64,000 nucleotides of DNA from Veillonella absiana (GTDB taxonomy: Bacteria; Bacillota; Negativicutes; Veillonellales; Veillonellaceae), in NCBI RefSeq assembly GCF_032970905.1, contig NZ_JAWJZA010000011.1, one strand, 5' to 3'. This document shows, piece by piece, positions 34,932-43,381 of the stretch. Under the pieces are notes generated by a model that worked only from the letters and a program-made list of their open reading frames with translations, did not search any database and was not told the origin of the DNA. The position numbers and the translations under genes are program-made. Every line of letters begins with the position of its first letter. Position 1 is the stretch's first letter.

Positions 34932-36659
34932 ATGCGTATTAAAGGTATCTCTGGTTCCCGCGGTATTGCGGTAGGCAATGTGTACAAATATATACAAGAA
35001 GAAATCGTTATTCCTGATTACATTGTGCCAGAGGGCGGAGTCGATCAAGAAATTGCAAAATTTGCCGGTGCTATGGCGGCCACATTAAAGCAATTAGATA
35101 ATATTCGAAAGAAAACCCTCGATGAAATGGGGCCGGAGGAGGCTGCTATTTTCGAGGCGCATATGCAAATTGCCCAAGATCCATCTTTGTCTGATGGCAT
35201 CAAAGCGCTTGTAGAATCTGGGGCTATGAATGTGGTGGCAGCAACGGAACAAACCATCAATACCTTCGCGGATATTTTTCTCGGCATGGAGGACCCATAC
35301 ATGCGTGAGCGTGGCGCGGACATCAAGGATATTGGTGATCGTTTGCTTCGTAATATGCTAGGAATGAACCCGCGTGGACTTTCGCACGTGACTGGTGATG
35401 TGATTTTGGTGGCTCATGATTTGGCACCATCCGATACGGCATCTTTAGATAAATCCATTGTGAAAGGCATTGTTACCGCAGCTGGCGGTCCGACTAGCCA
35501 TGCAGCGATTATGGCGCGTACTTTGGAAATTCCAGCCGTTATGGGGCTGGGAGATATTGAGGCTTTCACCAATAGTGAAAGAGCCGTCGTTCTAGGCACA
35601 GACGGTGACGTTATCCTAGAACCAACGGACGAAGAATTTGCTAGCTATACACAGAAAGCGGCAGATTTCCAAAAGGAATTGCAATTATTGAAAGAATCTG
35701 CCAATTTGCCAGCGGTAACCACCGATGGTCATCACGTGGAATTGTTCGGCAACATCGGTAAAGCGAAAGATAGTAAAAATGCATTAACCATGGGCGCAGC
35801 CGGCATCGGTTTATACCGTACTGAATTTCTTTATATGGAAAACGATACATTGCCAACGGAGGACGTGCAATTCGGGGAATATAAAAAGGTTGCGGAACAG
35901 ATGAAGGGACAGCCTGTCATCATCCGCACCATGGATATCGGTGGCGACAAGGAATTGAAATGCCTTGATTTGCCACATGAAATGAATCCGTTCCTCGGGT
36001 ATCGTGCTATCCGTATTTCCTTGAATCGTCCAGATATTTTTAAAGTACAATTGCGCGCACTATTGCGTGCGAGTGCATTTGGGGATATTCACATTATGTA
36101 TCCTATGATTGCCTCTGTTGAGGAAGTTAAAAAAGCGAATGCTATCTTGGACGAATGTAAACAAGAGTTACGTAATGAAAGCAAAGATTTTAACGAAAAT
36201 ATCAAAGTAGGCATCATGATTGAGGTCCCTGCAGCAGCGGTGATATCTCCAATTTTAGTGAAATACGTGGATTTCTTTAGTATTGGTACGAATGATTTGT
36301 GTCAATATACATTGGCTGTGGATCGTATGAATGAGAATATCGGTTATCTATACCAACCATTACATCCTGCAGTACTTCGGTTGATTAAAACCGTTATTGA
36401 TGCCAGCCACGCACAGGGCAAGTTCACGGGCATGTGCGGTGAAATGGGTGGGGACCCGATGGCTACTATGATTCTTCTTGGTCTTGGCCTTGATGAATTC
36501 AGTATGACCGCATCCTCCATTCCATTGATTAAAAACATCGTTCGTTCTGTGTCCAAAGCAGAATGTGAGGGTATCGCTGCGAAGGCCCTTGAAATGGATA
36601 CGGCTGAGGAGATTACGGCTTATGCTAAATCCTTACTAGCCGAAAAAGGTTTAAATTGA
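34932..36659 (+). CDS. ptsI: PTS enzyme I (phosphoenolpyruvate-protein phosphotransferase)
   Basis: A 575-residue EI that takes phosphate from phosphoenolpyruvate and passes it to HPr. It starts RIKGISGSRGIAVGNVYKY; phospho-His190 is in GGPTSHAAIMARTL; the PEP-binding barrel ends with the Cys in GMCGEMGGDP. AAAGGGTAGAG precedes the ATG. The order ptsI then ptsH is the reverse of Bacillus. With HPr and FruA it makes a complete fructose phosphorelay within the window. Confidence 0.96.
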   Translation: MRIKGISGSRGIAVGNVYKYIQEEIVIPDYIVPEGGVDQEIAKFAGAMAATLKQLDNIRKKTLDEMGPEEAAIFEAHMQIAQDPSLSDGIKALVESGAMNVVAATEQTINTFADIFLGMEDPYMRERGADIKDIGDRLLRNMLGMNPRGLSHVTGDVILVAHDLAPSDTASLDKSIVKGIVTAAGGPTSHAAIMARTLEIPAVMGLGDIEAFTNSERAVVLGTDGDVILEPTDEEFASYTQKAADFQKELQLLKESANLPAVTTDGHHVELFGNIGKAKDSKNALTMGAAGIGLYRTEFLYMENDTLPTEDVQFGEYKKVAEQMKGQPVIIRTMDIGGDKELKCLDLPHEMNPFLGYRAIRISLNRPDIFKVQLRALLRASAFGDIHIMYPMIASVEEVKKANAILDECKQELRNESKDFNENIKVGIMIEVPAAAVISPILVKYVDFFSIGTNDLCQYTLAVDRMNENIGYLYQPLHPAVLRLIKTVIDASHAQGKFTGMCGEMGGDPMATMILLGLGLDEFSMTASSIPLIKNIVRSVSKAECEGIAAKALEMDTAEEITAYAKSLLAEKGLN

Positions 36660-36716
36660 TACAATAATACTACTATAGAACTGTACAATATCACGTGTTA
36701 ATACGACGGTTTTCTT

Positions 36717-36746
36717 GGTGAAAGTCGAGAGACTTTCATTATCACC
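36717..36746 (+). promoter_or_regulatory. Hairpin with GAGA loop between ptsI and ptsH
   Basis: TGAAAGTC and GACTTTCA pair around GAGA (a GNRA loop); an outer GGTG/CACC can extend it across a 4-nt bulge. It lies 20 bp before the ptsH start. It includes the recurring GGTGAAAGT 9-mer. No T-run, so an RNA stabiliser or operator is more likely than a terminator. Confidence 0.45.
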
Positions 36747-36765
36747 GATTAGAAAGAGGTTTACT

Positions 36766-37026
36766 ATGAAAGAATTAACAGTTGTAATTACAAACGAATC
36801 TGGTTTACATGCTCGTCCAGCCACAACATTTACACAAATGAATGCTAAATTCGCATCCAAATTAACAATTGCTGCAAATGGCAAAACGGCAGATGCTAAA
36901 TCTATTTTGACAGTATTAACTCTTGGCGCTACAAAAGATACTTCCGTAGTGTTGACAGCTGATGGTCCCGATGAAGAAGAAGCATTGGCTGCAATGAGCA
37001 AATTCTTAACAACGAACCACGACTAA
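36766..37026 (+). CDS. ptsH: PTS phosphocarrier protein HPr
   Basis: An 86-residue HPr: His15 (SGLHARPAT) accepts phosphate from EI, and Ser46 (DAKSILTVLTLG) is the site used by HPr kinase in Firmicutes for catabolite control. Start at 36766 follows AAAGAGG; a longer frame from 36715 would add unrelated residues. It follows ptsI by 106 bp and ends in repeat B4. Confidence 0.96.
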   Translation: MKELTVVITNESGLHARPATTFTQMNAKFASKLTIAANGKTADAKSILTVLTLGATKDTSVVLTADGPDEEEALAAMSKFLTTNHD

Positions 37027-37031
37027 TAAGT

Positions 37032-37104
37032 AAAAAATGCGGATATGATTATCTCGTCTCGGCTCCTACGTAAGCTCGCCTCGACAATCATATCCGCATT
37101 TTTT
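37032..37104 (+). terminator. Terminator after ptsH carrying a family B loop (copy 4)
   Basis: Perfect 19-bp stem (37032-37050 and 37086-37104) ending in T7. The 35-nt loop begins ATCTCG and CTCGGCT and ends TAAGCTCGCC and TCGAC, as in copy 1, while the stem sequence is unrelated to copy 1. Confidence 0.9.
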
Positions 37105-37116
37105 TATAACTTTAGC

Positions 37117-37389
37117 GTGGAGGTGTTGAAGAATTCGCACATTGTGCCGAAGGAACCTGAACGAAAAGGTGTATTCTATTTTGGCCGTTATGGTGTTGTA
37201 GCTTATACATCAACGGAAGAGTATCAAAATAGTGATGGTACCATTGCTAGAGATGAAACAAAATATATTACTAAATGGAATCCTGAAACTAAAGAGTTTT
37301 ATATAACCGGTAAAGAACCAAGAACAATTAAAATCGGTGGTTATGGTATAGGTAGTTATGATCCTTCTGAGGATGCGGATAAATGGTAG
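37117..37389 (+). pseudogene. Probable 3' remnant of an unidentified gene
   Basis: Reading frame without a clear start: GTG and TTG codons near 37117-37126 overlap the only GGAGG. The product is hydrophilic and beta-like (GVFYFGRYGVVAYTSTEEYQ, later KIGGYGIGSYDPSEDADKW). No signal peptide and no recognised family. It begins right after repeat B4 and ends at a terminator followed by repeat B5, so a truncated gene is more likely than an intact one. Confidence 0.4.
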
Positions 37390-37401
37390 AGATATAGTTT
37401 G

Positions 37402-37446
37402 AAAAAAGCTTCTAATAATCAATTTTGATTATTAGAAGCTTTTTTT
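37402..37446 (+). terminator. Rho-independent terminator
   Basis: Long perfect stem (AAAAAAGCTTCTAATAATCA and complement) with a T-run, 13 bp after the remnant's stop. Confidence 0.9.
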
Positions 37447-37472
37447 GGCATATACGTTATATCTGAGGTTAA

Positions 37473-37528
37473 TATTATCTTGTGAAGCGGGCTTAGAGTT
37501 TGTCTCTAGCGGAGGATACAAAATAATA
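37473..37528 (-). repeat. Structured repeat, family B copy 5 (reverse)
   Basis: Outer arms of 11 nt (37473-37483, 37518-37528; one mismatch) enclose the reverse of the family B core (GGGCTTAGAG, TTTGT, CTCTAGCGGAG). It shares its left flank, beginning ACGTTATA, with copy 6, and both follow a terminator. Confidence 0.7.
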
Positions 37529-37815
37529 CGGTCTACCTATATTTTAGGAAGATGTTTATGATGATGCGACTAATATTAGATAATCCCGGGTTCTTTGCAT
37601 ATTCTTGTATTTCAGCTTTGACGGGTTTTGATGAAAGTTTTTGAATAGAGTAATAAAAAGTTTCTTTTTATGGATACTTGCAAATTATTTGTTTTTAATT
37701 TGTTCTATTATGAGATTACTCTGTAATGAACTATAGCTAGAATCGTGTGGAACTAGTTGATATTTGACATAAATTGATTAGTTTTATTAATTTGAAGAAG
37801 TGTGAGGTTTAAAGG
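37529..37815. other. AT-rich intergenic stretch
   Basis: No supported gene, terminator or clear promoter; possibly the promoter region of the frameshifted secreted protein at 37816. Confidence 0.4.
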
Positions 37816-38324
37816 ATGAACAAAAAAATCTTAAAAGTATCTGTATTGTTGGCAGTAGGCGCATTATTTGCACCATCTGTTATTATGACTAATGTGGCTG
37901 ATGGGGTGTATGCGTTTATAGCAAGGTGAATGTTGGGGTTGCCGGCTCTGCACCAGCTTTCAAAGTGGGCGATTCCGTTACATCGGTACGCAATGAGAAT
38001 GGTGTTAAAACCGACGACATCCAATATGGCAAGATTCAACAAGGTGTCAGCTTGAACTATAACTTGAAAGGCATGACTGGGAGTGATGGGAAATCCGTAA
38101 ATGCTGTAGTAACTGATAAAGCGGCTACTGAACAAAGTAAATCTCCTGTAGAAACTCGTGTAGCTGTAACAGGTTTCATTAACCAAGGTGCAGATATGCT
38201 AGATACTGCTGCATTTTCCTCTGCTGCTGTAGCCAATAGAGCGGCTACTAACAATCCAATTGTAGCGTCCATGGGTGGTCAACGTACGCATATCGAGTCT
38301 GGTTCTTACTCTGTAGTCTTTTAA
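37816..38324 (+). pseudogene. Small secreted protein gene with a frameshift after the signal peptide
   Basis: ATG at 37816, 8 nt after GAGG, starts a good signal peptide (MNKKILKVSVLLAVGALFAP, cleavage after DGVYA) that stops at 37929 after 37 codons. The mature part continues in another frame: YSKVNVGVAGSAPAFKVGDS and on to a stop at 38324, about 135 residues. Inserting one base near 37914 (GCGTTTATAGC) would join the frames exactly at the cleavage site. The mature domain is not recognised. A sequencing error, a recent mutation or programmed frameshifting could explain it; no slippery run is visible. Confidence 0.65.
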
Positions 38325-38354
38325 GTTCAATTCAAAATTGTAATTTAGCAAATA

Positions 38355-38393
38355 AAAAAGCCAGCCATTCACGTTGAATGGTTGGCTTTTTTG
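38355..38393 (+). terminator. Rho-independent terminator
   Basis: Stem AAAAAAGCCAGCCATTCA with its complement (one wobble), T-run, 30 bp after the frameshifted gene. Confidence 0.9.
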
Positions 38394-38420
38394 CACACAC
38401 GTTATAGTTGATGTCAATAT

Positions 38421-38471
38421 TGTTTTGTGAACCGAGCTTAGAGCTTGTCTCTCGCCGAGGGGCACAAGACA
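38421..38471 (-). repeat. Structured repeat, family B copy 6 (reverse)
   Basis: Outer arms TGTTTTGTG and CACAAGACA enclose the reverse core (CGAGCTTAGAG, CTTGT, CTCTCGCCGAG). The left flank from 38399 matches copy 5. Confidence 0.7.
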
Positions 38472-38482
38472 TAGTGACTCAG

Positions 38483-38761
38483 TTATTTCCCCATGTTTGC
38501 GAAACGTTCTACTGCCTTCGTAAAATCTGAAATCGTCTTATCCACATCGCCGTGTTCGATACCATCACGGACACAGTGGTTAATATGTCCTTCTAGTACG
38601 ACTTGACCGACTTTGTGTAGAGCAGATTTTGCTGCATTGATTTGACTCAGAACATCCTCGCAAGGAATATCTTCATCAATCATGCGATCGATGGCTTGGA
38701 CTTGGCCTAAAATTTTCTTTAATCTGAGATGCAGATTGTCCGAATCCATACATTGTTTCAT
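38483..38761 (-). CDS. CsoR/RcnR-family metal-sensing repressor
   Basis: A 92-residue all-helical DUF156 protein. Cys34, His59 and Cys63 (IPCEDV, EGHINHC) have the spacing of the Cys-His-Cys copper site of CsoR. It would bind operator DNA as a tetramer and release it on binding Cu(I). No copper ATPase or chaperone gene is adjacent, so the target is elsewhere; a sulfur-sensing (CstR) or formaldehyde-sensing role is less likely because of the C-H-C pattern. AAGGAG lies 11 nt before the ATG. Confidence 0.88.
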   Translation of the reverse strand: MKQCMDSDNLHLRLKKILGQVQAIDRMIDEDIPCEDVLSQINAAKSALHKVGQVVLEGHINHCVRDGIEHGDVDKTISDFTKAVERFANMGK

Positions 38762-39021
38762 AAATACACACGCTCCTTAATAGTTATCAGGGCATTCATC
38801 ATCTCATCTATTATACATTAAATGGTGGTTTTATGCCAATTTTTAACATATATCATATATGCATAGGTACATCAGGTTAATGGAATATTATGCATGTATC
38901 ATTTATGACTATCTAGGAGGAACTTTCACAAAATTATGAATAGATGAAAGTCTAGATAGAGTGTGATACAATATAGAAAACTTGTAACAGCTTAGGACAC
39001 CTGCAAGGTGAAAGTGAATCT

Positions 39022-40089
39022 ATGTTTATAATCAAATCTATCATAAAATTTTTTGTACGTCTTATCTTACTTGTGGTGCTCATTATTGGTGGGATGTATG
39101 CGTATGATATGTATAATAGCTCGCAGGGCACGAATCGCCAGAGCGTGGCCCATACCGCGGTAGAACAAACTATCGAGTCCTCGGAGGACGAGTTGAGCCG
39201 GACGGACCGGTTGAAACGTCTACTGAATTTACAAGAGGGCGTGCAAAATGCGTTGAATCGTCGAGTTCCTTTTAATGACCGCGTGAAATCTACGGCTATT
39301 AGTGAAAGCGCTAAAAAGGCGCTTGTGGCCATCGAGGATAAACGGTTTTACGAACATGGTGCCATTGATCCTATGGGCATTGCTCGTGCACTATATACAA
39401 ATACGGTAGCTGGTGAAACGCTGGAAGGTGGTAGCACTATTACACAACAATTAGTGAAAAATCTATTCCTTTCATCCAAACGAATTATGTCTCGTAAGGT
39501 TGAGGAAGCGGTGATGGCTGTGATGATGGAACATTATTATTCCAAAGACGATATTATCACTATGTATATGAATACTATTTACTATGGTCATGATTATTAT
39601 GGTATTAAACAAGCTGCCGCAGGGTATTTTAAAACTACCCCGGGACGTCTGACTCTTGCTCAATCTGCTATGCTTGCAGGCCTGCCACAGGCACCAAGTT
39701 ATTTAGATCCGAAGGTTAATTTCAGGGCCGCTAAGGAGCGCCAATATATTGTATTGATGCAAATGGTTGATCAGGGGATGATTAGCAAGTCTGAAGCAGA
39801 ATCTGCATTTAAAGAAGAACTAGGCCTGCCAGATGAAATGGACTATGATACATACTTGGAAAGTCGCAATAATAAAAAACTTGATGATTTGGCTGATACT
39901 GCTAAAAAAGGTTTAGATACCTTGAAGGAAATAACTTCTAAGTATGGCGGGGCTTCAGATAGCTCTAGTGACTCCAAGTCTTCAAACAATGATTCGGGAA
40001 CATCTAATAGCTCTAGTGATTCCGATAGCTCTAGCAAATCGAATGCGGATAAACGCGGTGATCGAGCTAAAGGTTATATTGGTGAATGA
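39022..40089 (+). CDS. Membrane-anchored peptidoglycan glycosyltransferase (GT51)
   Basis: A 355-residue protein: one N-terminal membrane helix (residues about 4-28), a GT51 domain over about 75-245 with catalytic Glu105 (AIEDKRFYEHGAIDP) and EGGSTITQQLVKNLFLS, and a C-terminal tail rich in Ser, Asp and Asn. It lacks a transpeptidase domain, so it is a monofunctional transglycosylase that polymerises lipid II. The tail is low-complexity and may interact with the wall. GGTGAAAGT ends 7 bp before the start; its ribosome site AAGGTG overlaps that motif. Confidence 0.9.
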   Translation: MFIIKSIIKFFVRLILLVVLIIGGMYAYDMYNSSQGTNRQSVAHTAVEQTIESSEDELSRTDRLKRLLNLQEGVQNALNRRVPFNDRVKSTAISESAKKALVAIEDKRFYEHGAIDPMGIARALYTNTVAGETLEGGSTITQQLVKNLFLSSKRIMSRKVEEAVMAVMMEHYYSKDDIITMYMNTIYYGHDYYGIKQAAAGYFKTTPGRLTLAQSAMLAGLPQAPSYLDPKVNFRAAKERQYIVLMQMVDQGMISKSEAESAFKEELGLPDEMDYDTYLESRNNKKLDDLADTAKKGLDTLKEITSKYGGASDSSSDSKSSNNDSGTSNSSSDSDSSSKSNADKRGDRAKGYIGE

Positions 40090-40127
40090 TTTACACGGAA
40101 TATACAGAATATACAAAAAATGTAACT

Positions 40128-40177
40128 AAAGAACTCTCTCTATACATAAAAAATGTGTATAAGAGGGTTCTTTTTTC
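40128..40177 (+). terminator. Rho-independent terminator
   Basis: Imperfect 20-bp stem (AAGAACTCTC and GAGGGTTCTT at the base) followed by TTTTTT, 40 bp after the transglycosylase stop. Confidence 0.85.
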
Positions 40178-40292
40178 TGTATATAGTAGTTATAAATCAA
40201 TGTTATTAGACTATAAAGACAGAATATAAATCCTTGTAAATACTGTATTTGATATGTTTTTTAGGGGGTGATGGAATTTTTATAAAAAATAC

Positions 40293-40321
40293 TTGCATAA
40301 ATATTTGTTCGGGTGTATACT
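40293..40321 (+). promoter_or_regulatory. Promoter of argGH
   Basis: -35 TTGCAT (40293-40298), 17-bp spacer, -10 TATACT (40316-40321). The leader to the argG start is about 140 nt and contains ACTTTCACC (40401-40409) inside a CTTTCA/TGAAAG palindrome. Confidence 0.6.
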
Positions 40322-40464
40322 TACATTCGTAGTCAGGTGAACTGAATGTTCACAGACAAAATTATTTTTGTTAGATATAATACATATATACGTAGACGGG
40401 ACTTTCACCATTGAAAGCATTTTGAGGACGTTTACGCACAGAGTAAAAAGTATGAGGTGTTATC

Positions 40465-41676
40465 ATGGGTAAAGCAAACAAAGTCGTATTGGCATATTCT
40501 GGTGGGTTAGATACATCCGTTATCATCCCTTGGTTAAAAGAAAATTATGGTTGTGAAGTTATCGCCGTATGCGTTGATTTGGGTCAACCTGAAGATTATG
40601 ATGCAGTAGAGAAAAAGGCTATCAAGTCTGGCGCCACAAAAGCATACATCGTGGATGCAAAAGAAGAGTTCGTAGCGGATTATATTTGGCCAACTGTAAA
40701 AGCGGGTGCCATTTACGAAGGTAAATATCTATTGGGCACATCTTTCGCTAGACCATTAATCGCAAAAATCTTGGTAGACATTGCCAACAAAGAAGGCGCT
40801 GATGCTATCGCACATGGTGCCACCGGTAAAGGTAATGACCAAGTTCGTTTTGAATTGACAATCAAAGCATTGTCCCCTAATACAAAAATCATCGCTCCTT
40901 GGCGTGAATGGGAACTGAAATCCCGTGAAGACTGTATGGAATACGCTACTAAACACGATATCCCTGTAGTAGCAACTAAAAAACATCCATATTCCATGGA
41001 CCAAAACGTATGGCATTTATCCCATGAAGGTGGCGACTTGGAAGATCCAGCAAACGCACCAAAAGACGATGTATACTTGGTAACACATACTCCTGAACAA
41101 GCTCCTGATGAAACAGAATATGTAACTGTATCCTTCAAAGAAGGCGTGCCAGTAGCTGTGAATGGCAAAGAAGGCACTCCATTACAATTGCTCGAAGCAT
41201 TGAACGAAATCGGCGCTAGAAATGGCGTTGGCGTTGTAGATATCGTAGAAAACCGTCTAGTGGGCATGAAATCCCGTGGCGTATACGAAAATCCAGGCGG
41301 ATCCATCATCATGTACGCACACAGAGAAATGGAATACCTTTGCCTAGACAGAGCTACTTACCACTACAAAGAATTGATTGCTAATAAATACGCTGAACTC
41401 GTATATGATGGCATGTGGTTTGCTCCATTGATGAGCGCATTACAAGGTTTCGTTGATGCGACACAACAAACTGTAACTGGGGAAGTAAAATTGAAATTGT
41501 ACAAAGGCAACATCATTAATGCTGGTGCAACTTCTCCTTACTCCTTGTACAACCAAGAATTCGTTACTTTCGAAGAAGACGAAGTATACAACCAAGCAGA
41601 TGCTGAAGGGTTCATCAACTTGTTCGGCTTACCTCTAAAAATTAATGCTTTGATGAAAGAAAAGGCAGGTTTATAA
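40465..41676 (+). CDS. argG: Argininosuccinate synthase
   Basis: A 403-residue enzyme joining citrulline and aspartate with ATP. It begins VVLAYSGGLDTSVIIPWL with the ATP-pyrophosphatase loop SGGLDTS; GATGKGNDQVRFEL is the conserved second block. GAGGTG precedes the ATG. Stop and argH start overlap by one base (TAATG), so the pair is translationally coupled. Confidence 0.98.
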   Translation: MGKANKVVLAYSGGLDTSVIIPWLKENYGCEVIAVCVDLGQPEDYDAVEKKAIKSGATKAYIVDAKEEFVADYIWPTVKAGAIYEGKYLLGTSFARPLIAKILVDIANKEGADAIAHGATGKGNDQVRFELTIKALSPNTKIIAPWREWELKSREDCMEYATKHDIPVVATKKHPYSMDQNVWHLSHEGGDLEDPANAPKDDVYLVTHTPEQAPDETEYVTVSFKEGVPVAVNGKEGTPLQLLEALNEIGARNGVGVVDIVENRLVGMKSRGVYENPGGSIIMYAHREMEYLCLDRATYHYKELIANKYAELVYDGMWFAPLMSALQGFVDATQQTVTGEVKLKLYKGNIINAGATSPYSLYNQEFVTFEEDEVYNQADAEGFINLFGLPLKINALMKEKAGL

Positions 41677-43103
41677 TGGCTAAACTTTGGGGCGGACGGT
41701 TCACAAAGGGCACAGATAAAGCGGTAGAGGATTTTACATCCTCTATCGCTTTTGATGCTAGAATGTACGCAGAAGATATTGCTGGCAGTAAAGCACATGC
41801 TAAAATGCTAGCGAAACAAAACATCATATCTCAAAAGGACTGTGACGATATCGTAGCAGGTCTTACAAAAATTAAAGGTCAAATCGATGCAGGGGAATTC
41901 CCATTCTCCGTATCCTTAGAGGATATTCATATGAACATCGAAAAACGGTTGACTGACGACATCGGTGAAGCAGGCGGTCGTTTACACACAGGCCGTAGCC
42001 GTAATGACCAATGTGCGGTAGATTTGCACATGTATGTACGTAGAGCTGTAACACACATGGGCGAGCTCATCGTAGATATGCAAAAGGCACTTATCGAAGT
42101 ATCCGAAAAATACAGTGATGTCATCATGCCTGGATATACTCATTTGCAACGGGCGCAACCTGTATTGTTCGCGCATCACATGATGGCCTACTTCTCCATG
42201 TTGGAACGTGACTTTGATCGGTTGCCTTTGGTGTTCAAGCATGCAGACATCATGCCGTTAGGCGCTGGTGCTCTAGCGGGTAGCACCTATGGCATTGACC
42301 AAACCTATACTCAACAATTACTTGCTTTCTCCCGTATATATGAAAATAGTATGGATGCCGTTAGTGATCGTGATTACGTAGTAGAATTCTTGAGCTTTGC
42401 ATCCCTTGTGATGATGCATTTGAGCCGTTTAAGTGAAGAACTTATCTTGTGGTCTACGAATGAATTTGGTTTCATTGAGCTAGACGATGCACATTGCACA
42501 GGTTCTAGCATTATGCCACAAAAGAAAAATCCTGATGTATGTGAGCTCGTGCGTGGTAAAACAGGCCGCACCTATGGGCACCTACTTGGTCTATTGACGA
42601 CATTAAAAGGGTTACCTTTGACATACAACAAAGATATGCAAGAGGATAAGGAAGGTATTTTTGATGCCATCGATACCGTAACATTTGCATTGTCTATCAA
42701 TACAGCTATGCTTCGTGGCATGACTGTAAATGGTAAACGCATGCATGCTGTGTTAAATGATGATTTCTCTAATGCTACTGATATGGCCGATTACTTAGCT
42801 AAAAAAGGTGTGCCATTCCGTGAAGCTCATGAAATCGTTGGCTCTGCGGTACAACACTGTATTCAAAAAGGTTGCGTATTGCTAGATTTATCTGTTGATG
42901 ATTTCAAGGCTATTTCTAGTCATTTTGATGCGGATATTCTAGATGCCATCACTATTGAGGCATGTGTGGCGGGCCGTAATAACTATAGCGGTACTGCCCC
43001 TGAATGCGTAGAACGTCAACGCCAAGTGGGGAAACAACTCATCGCTGACGAAGAAGCACAAATTGCGAAATGGACGGCTATTATTACTTCGGTAGAAGAA
43101 TAA
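41676..43103 (+). CDS. argH: Argininosuccinate lyase
   Basis: A 475-residue fumarase-superfamily enzyme that splits argininosuccinate to arginine and fumarate. It starts KLWGGRFTKGTDKAVEDF; the signature loop is GSSIMPQKKNPDVCELVRG; HTGRSRNDQ and GYTHLQRAQP are intact. It completes arginine synthesis with argG. No obvious terminator follows at once; the next promoter is at 43154. Confidence 0.98.
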   Translation: MAKLWGGRFTKGTDKAVEDFTSSIAFDARMYAEDIAGSKAHAKMLAKQNIISQKDCDDIVAGLTKIKGQIDAGEFPFSVSLEDIHMNIEKRLTDDIGEAGGRLHTGRSRNDQCAVDLHMYVRRAVTHMGELIVDMQKALIEVSEKYSDVIMPGYTHLQRAQPVLFAHHMMAYFSMLERDFDRLPLVFKHADIMPLGAGALAGSTYGIDQTYTQQLLAFSRIYENSMDAVSDRDYVVEFLSFASLVMMHLSRLSEELILWSTNEFGFIELDDAHCTGSSIMPQKKNPDVCELVRGKTGRTYGHLLGLLTTLKGLPLTYNKDMQEDKEGIFDAIDTVTFALSINTAMLRGMTVNGKRMHAVLNDDFSNATDMADYLAKKGVPFREAHEIVGSAVQHCIQKGCVLLDLSVDDFKAISSHFDADILDAITIEACVAGRNNYSGTAPECVERQRQVGKQLIADEEAQIAKWTAIITSVEE

Positions 43104-43153
43104 TAAGTTTTCTACTATGACATAGCGAGTGGTAACAAGGCGAATTGTTTAGT

Positions 43154-43181
43154 TTGACAGTCTTAATTGTTGTGCTATAAT
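43154..43181 (+). promoter_or_regulatory. Strong sigma-70 promoter of the 43.2-kb leader RNA
   Basis: Exact consensus boxes TTGACA (43154-43159) and TATAAT (43176-43181) with a 16-bp spacer. Best promoter seen in the window. Confidence 0.8.
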
Positions 43182-43187
43182 GAAAAC

Positions 43188-43301
43188 AGAAAGAGTCAAC
43201 AACGTGTCTAGACGTTAGGCTCATCAAAAAATGGGAAATTGAAAAACCTAACGTGATCTAAGGTACTGGTAATACCAAAGATTGGACGTTAGGTTTTTCG
43301 T
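43188..43301 (+). ncRNA. Candidate small RNA or attenuator leader
   Basis: The transcript from the promoter at 43154-43181 would run about 114 nt to a terminator. Three segments compete: A ACGTTAGG (43212-43219), B ending CCTAACGT (43241-43254) and C ACGTTAGGTTTTTC (43286-43299). B-C is a 14-bp terminator stem ending in T5; A-B is an 8-bp alternative that would block it. Between B and C there is a small internal hairpin (ATCT/AGAT and GGTA/TACC). It matches no riboswitch I know. The gene downstream is dead, so it may be an independent RNA or a fossil attenuator. Confidence 0.6.
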
Positions 43302-43381
43302 TTTAAAGTAGGATTACTTTGAAACGATCAACGCCACAAGAGCGCCGAAGGCAATCATTAATGATAACAAGGACAATTAAT

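Noticed and set aside
40291..40312. Possible ArgR box overlapping the argG -35
   Set aside because: Only the left half (TGCATAAATAT) fits the ARG box; the right half lacks the expected CA, so I do not list it as a site.
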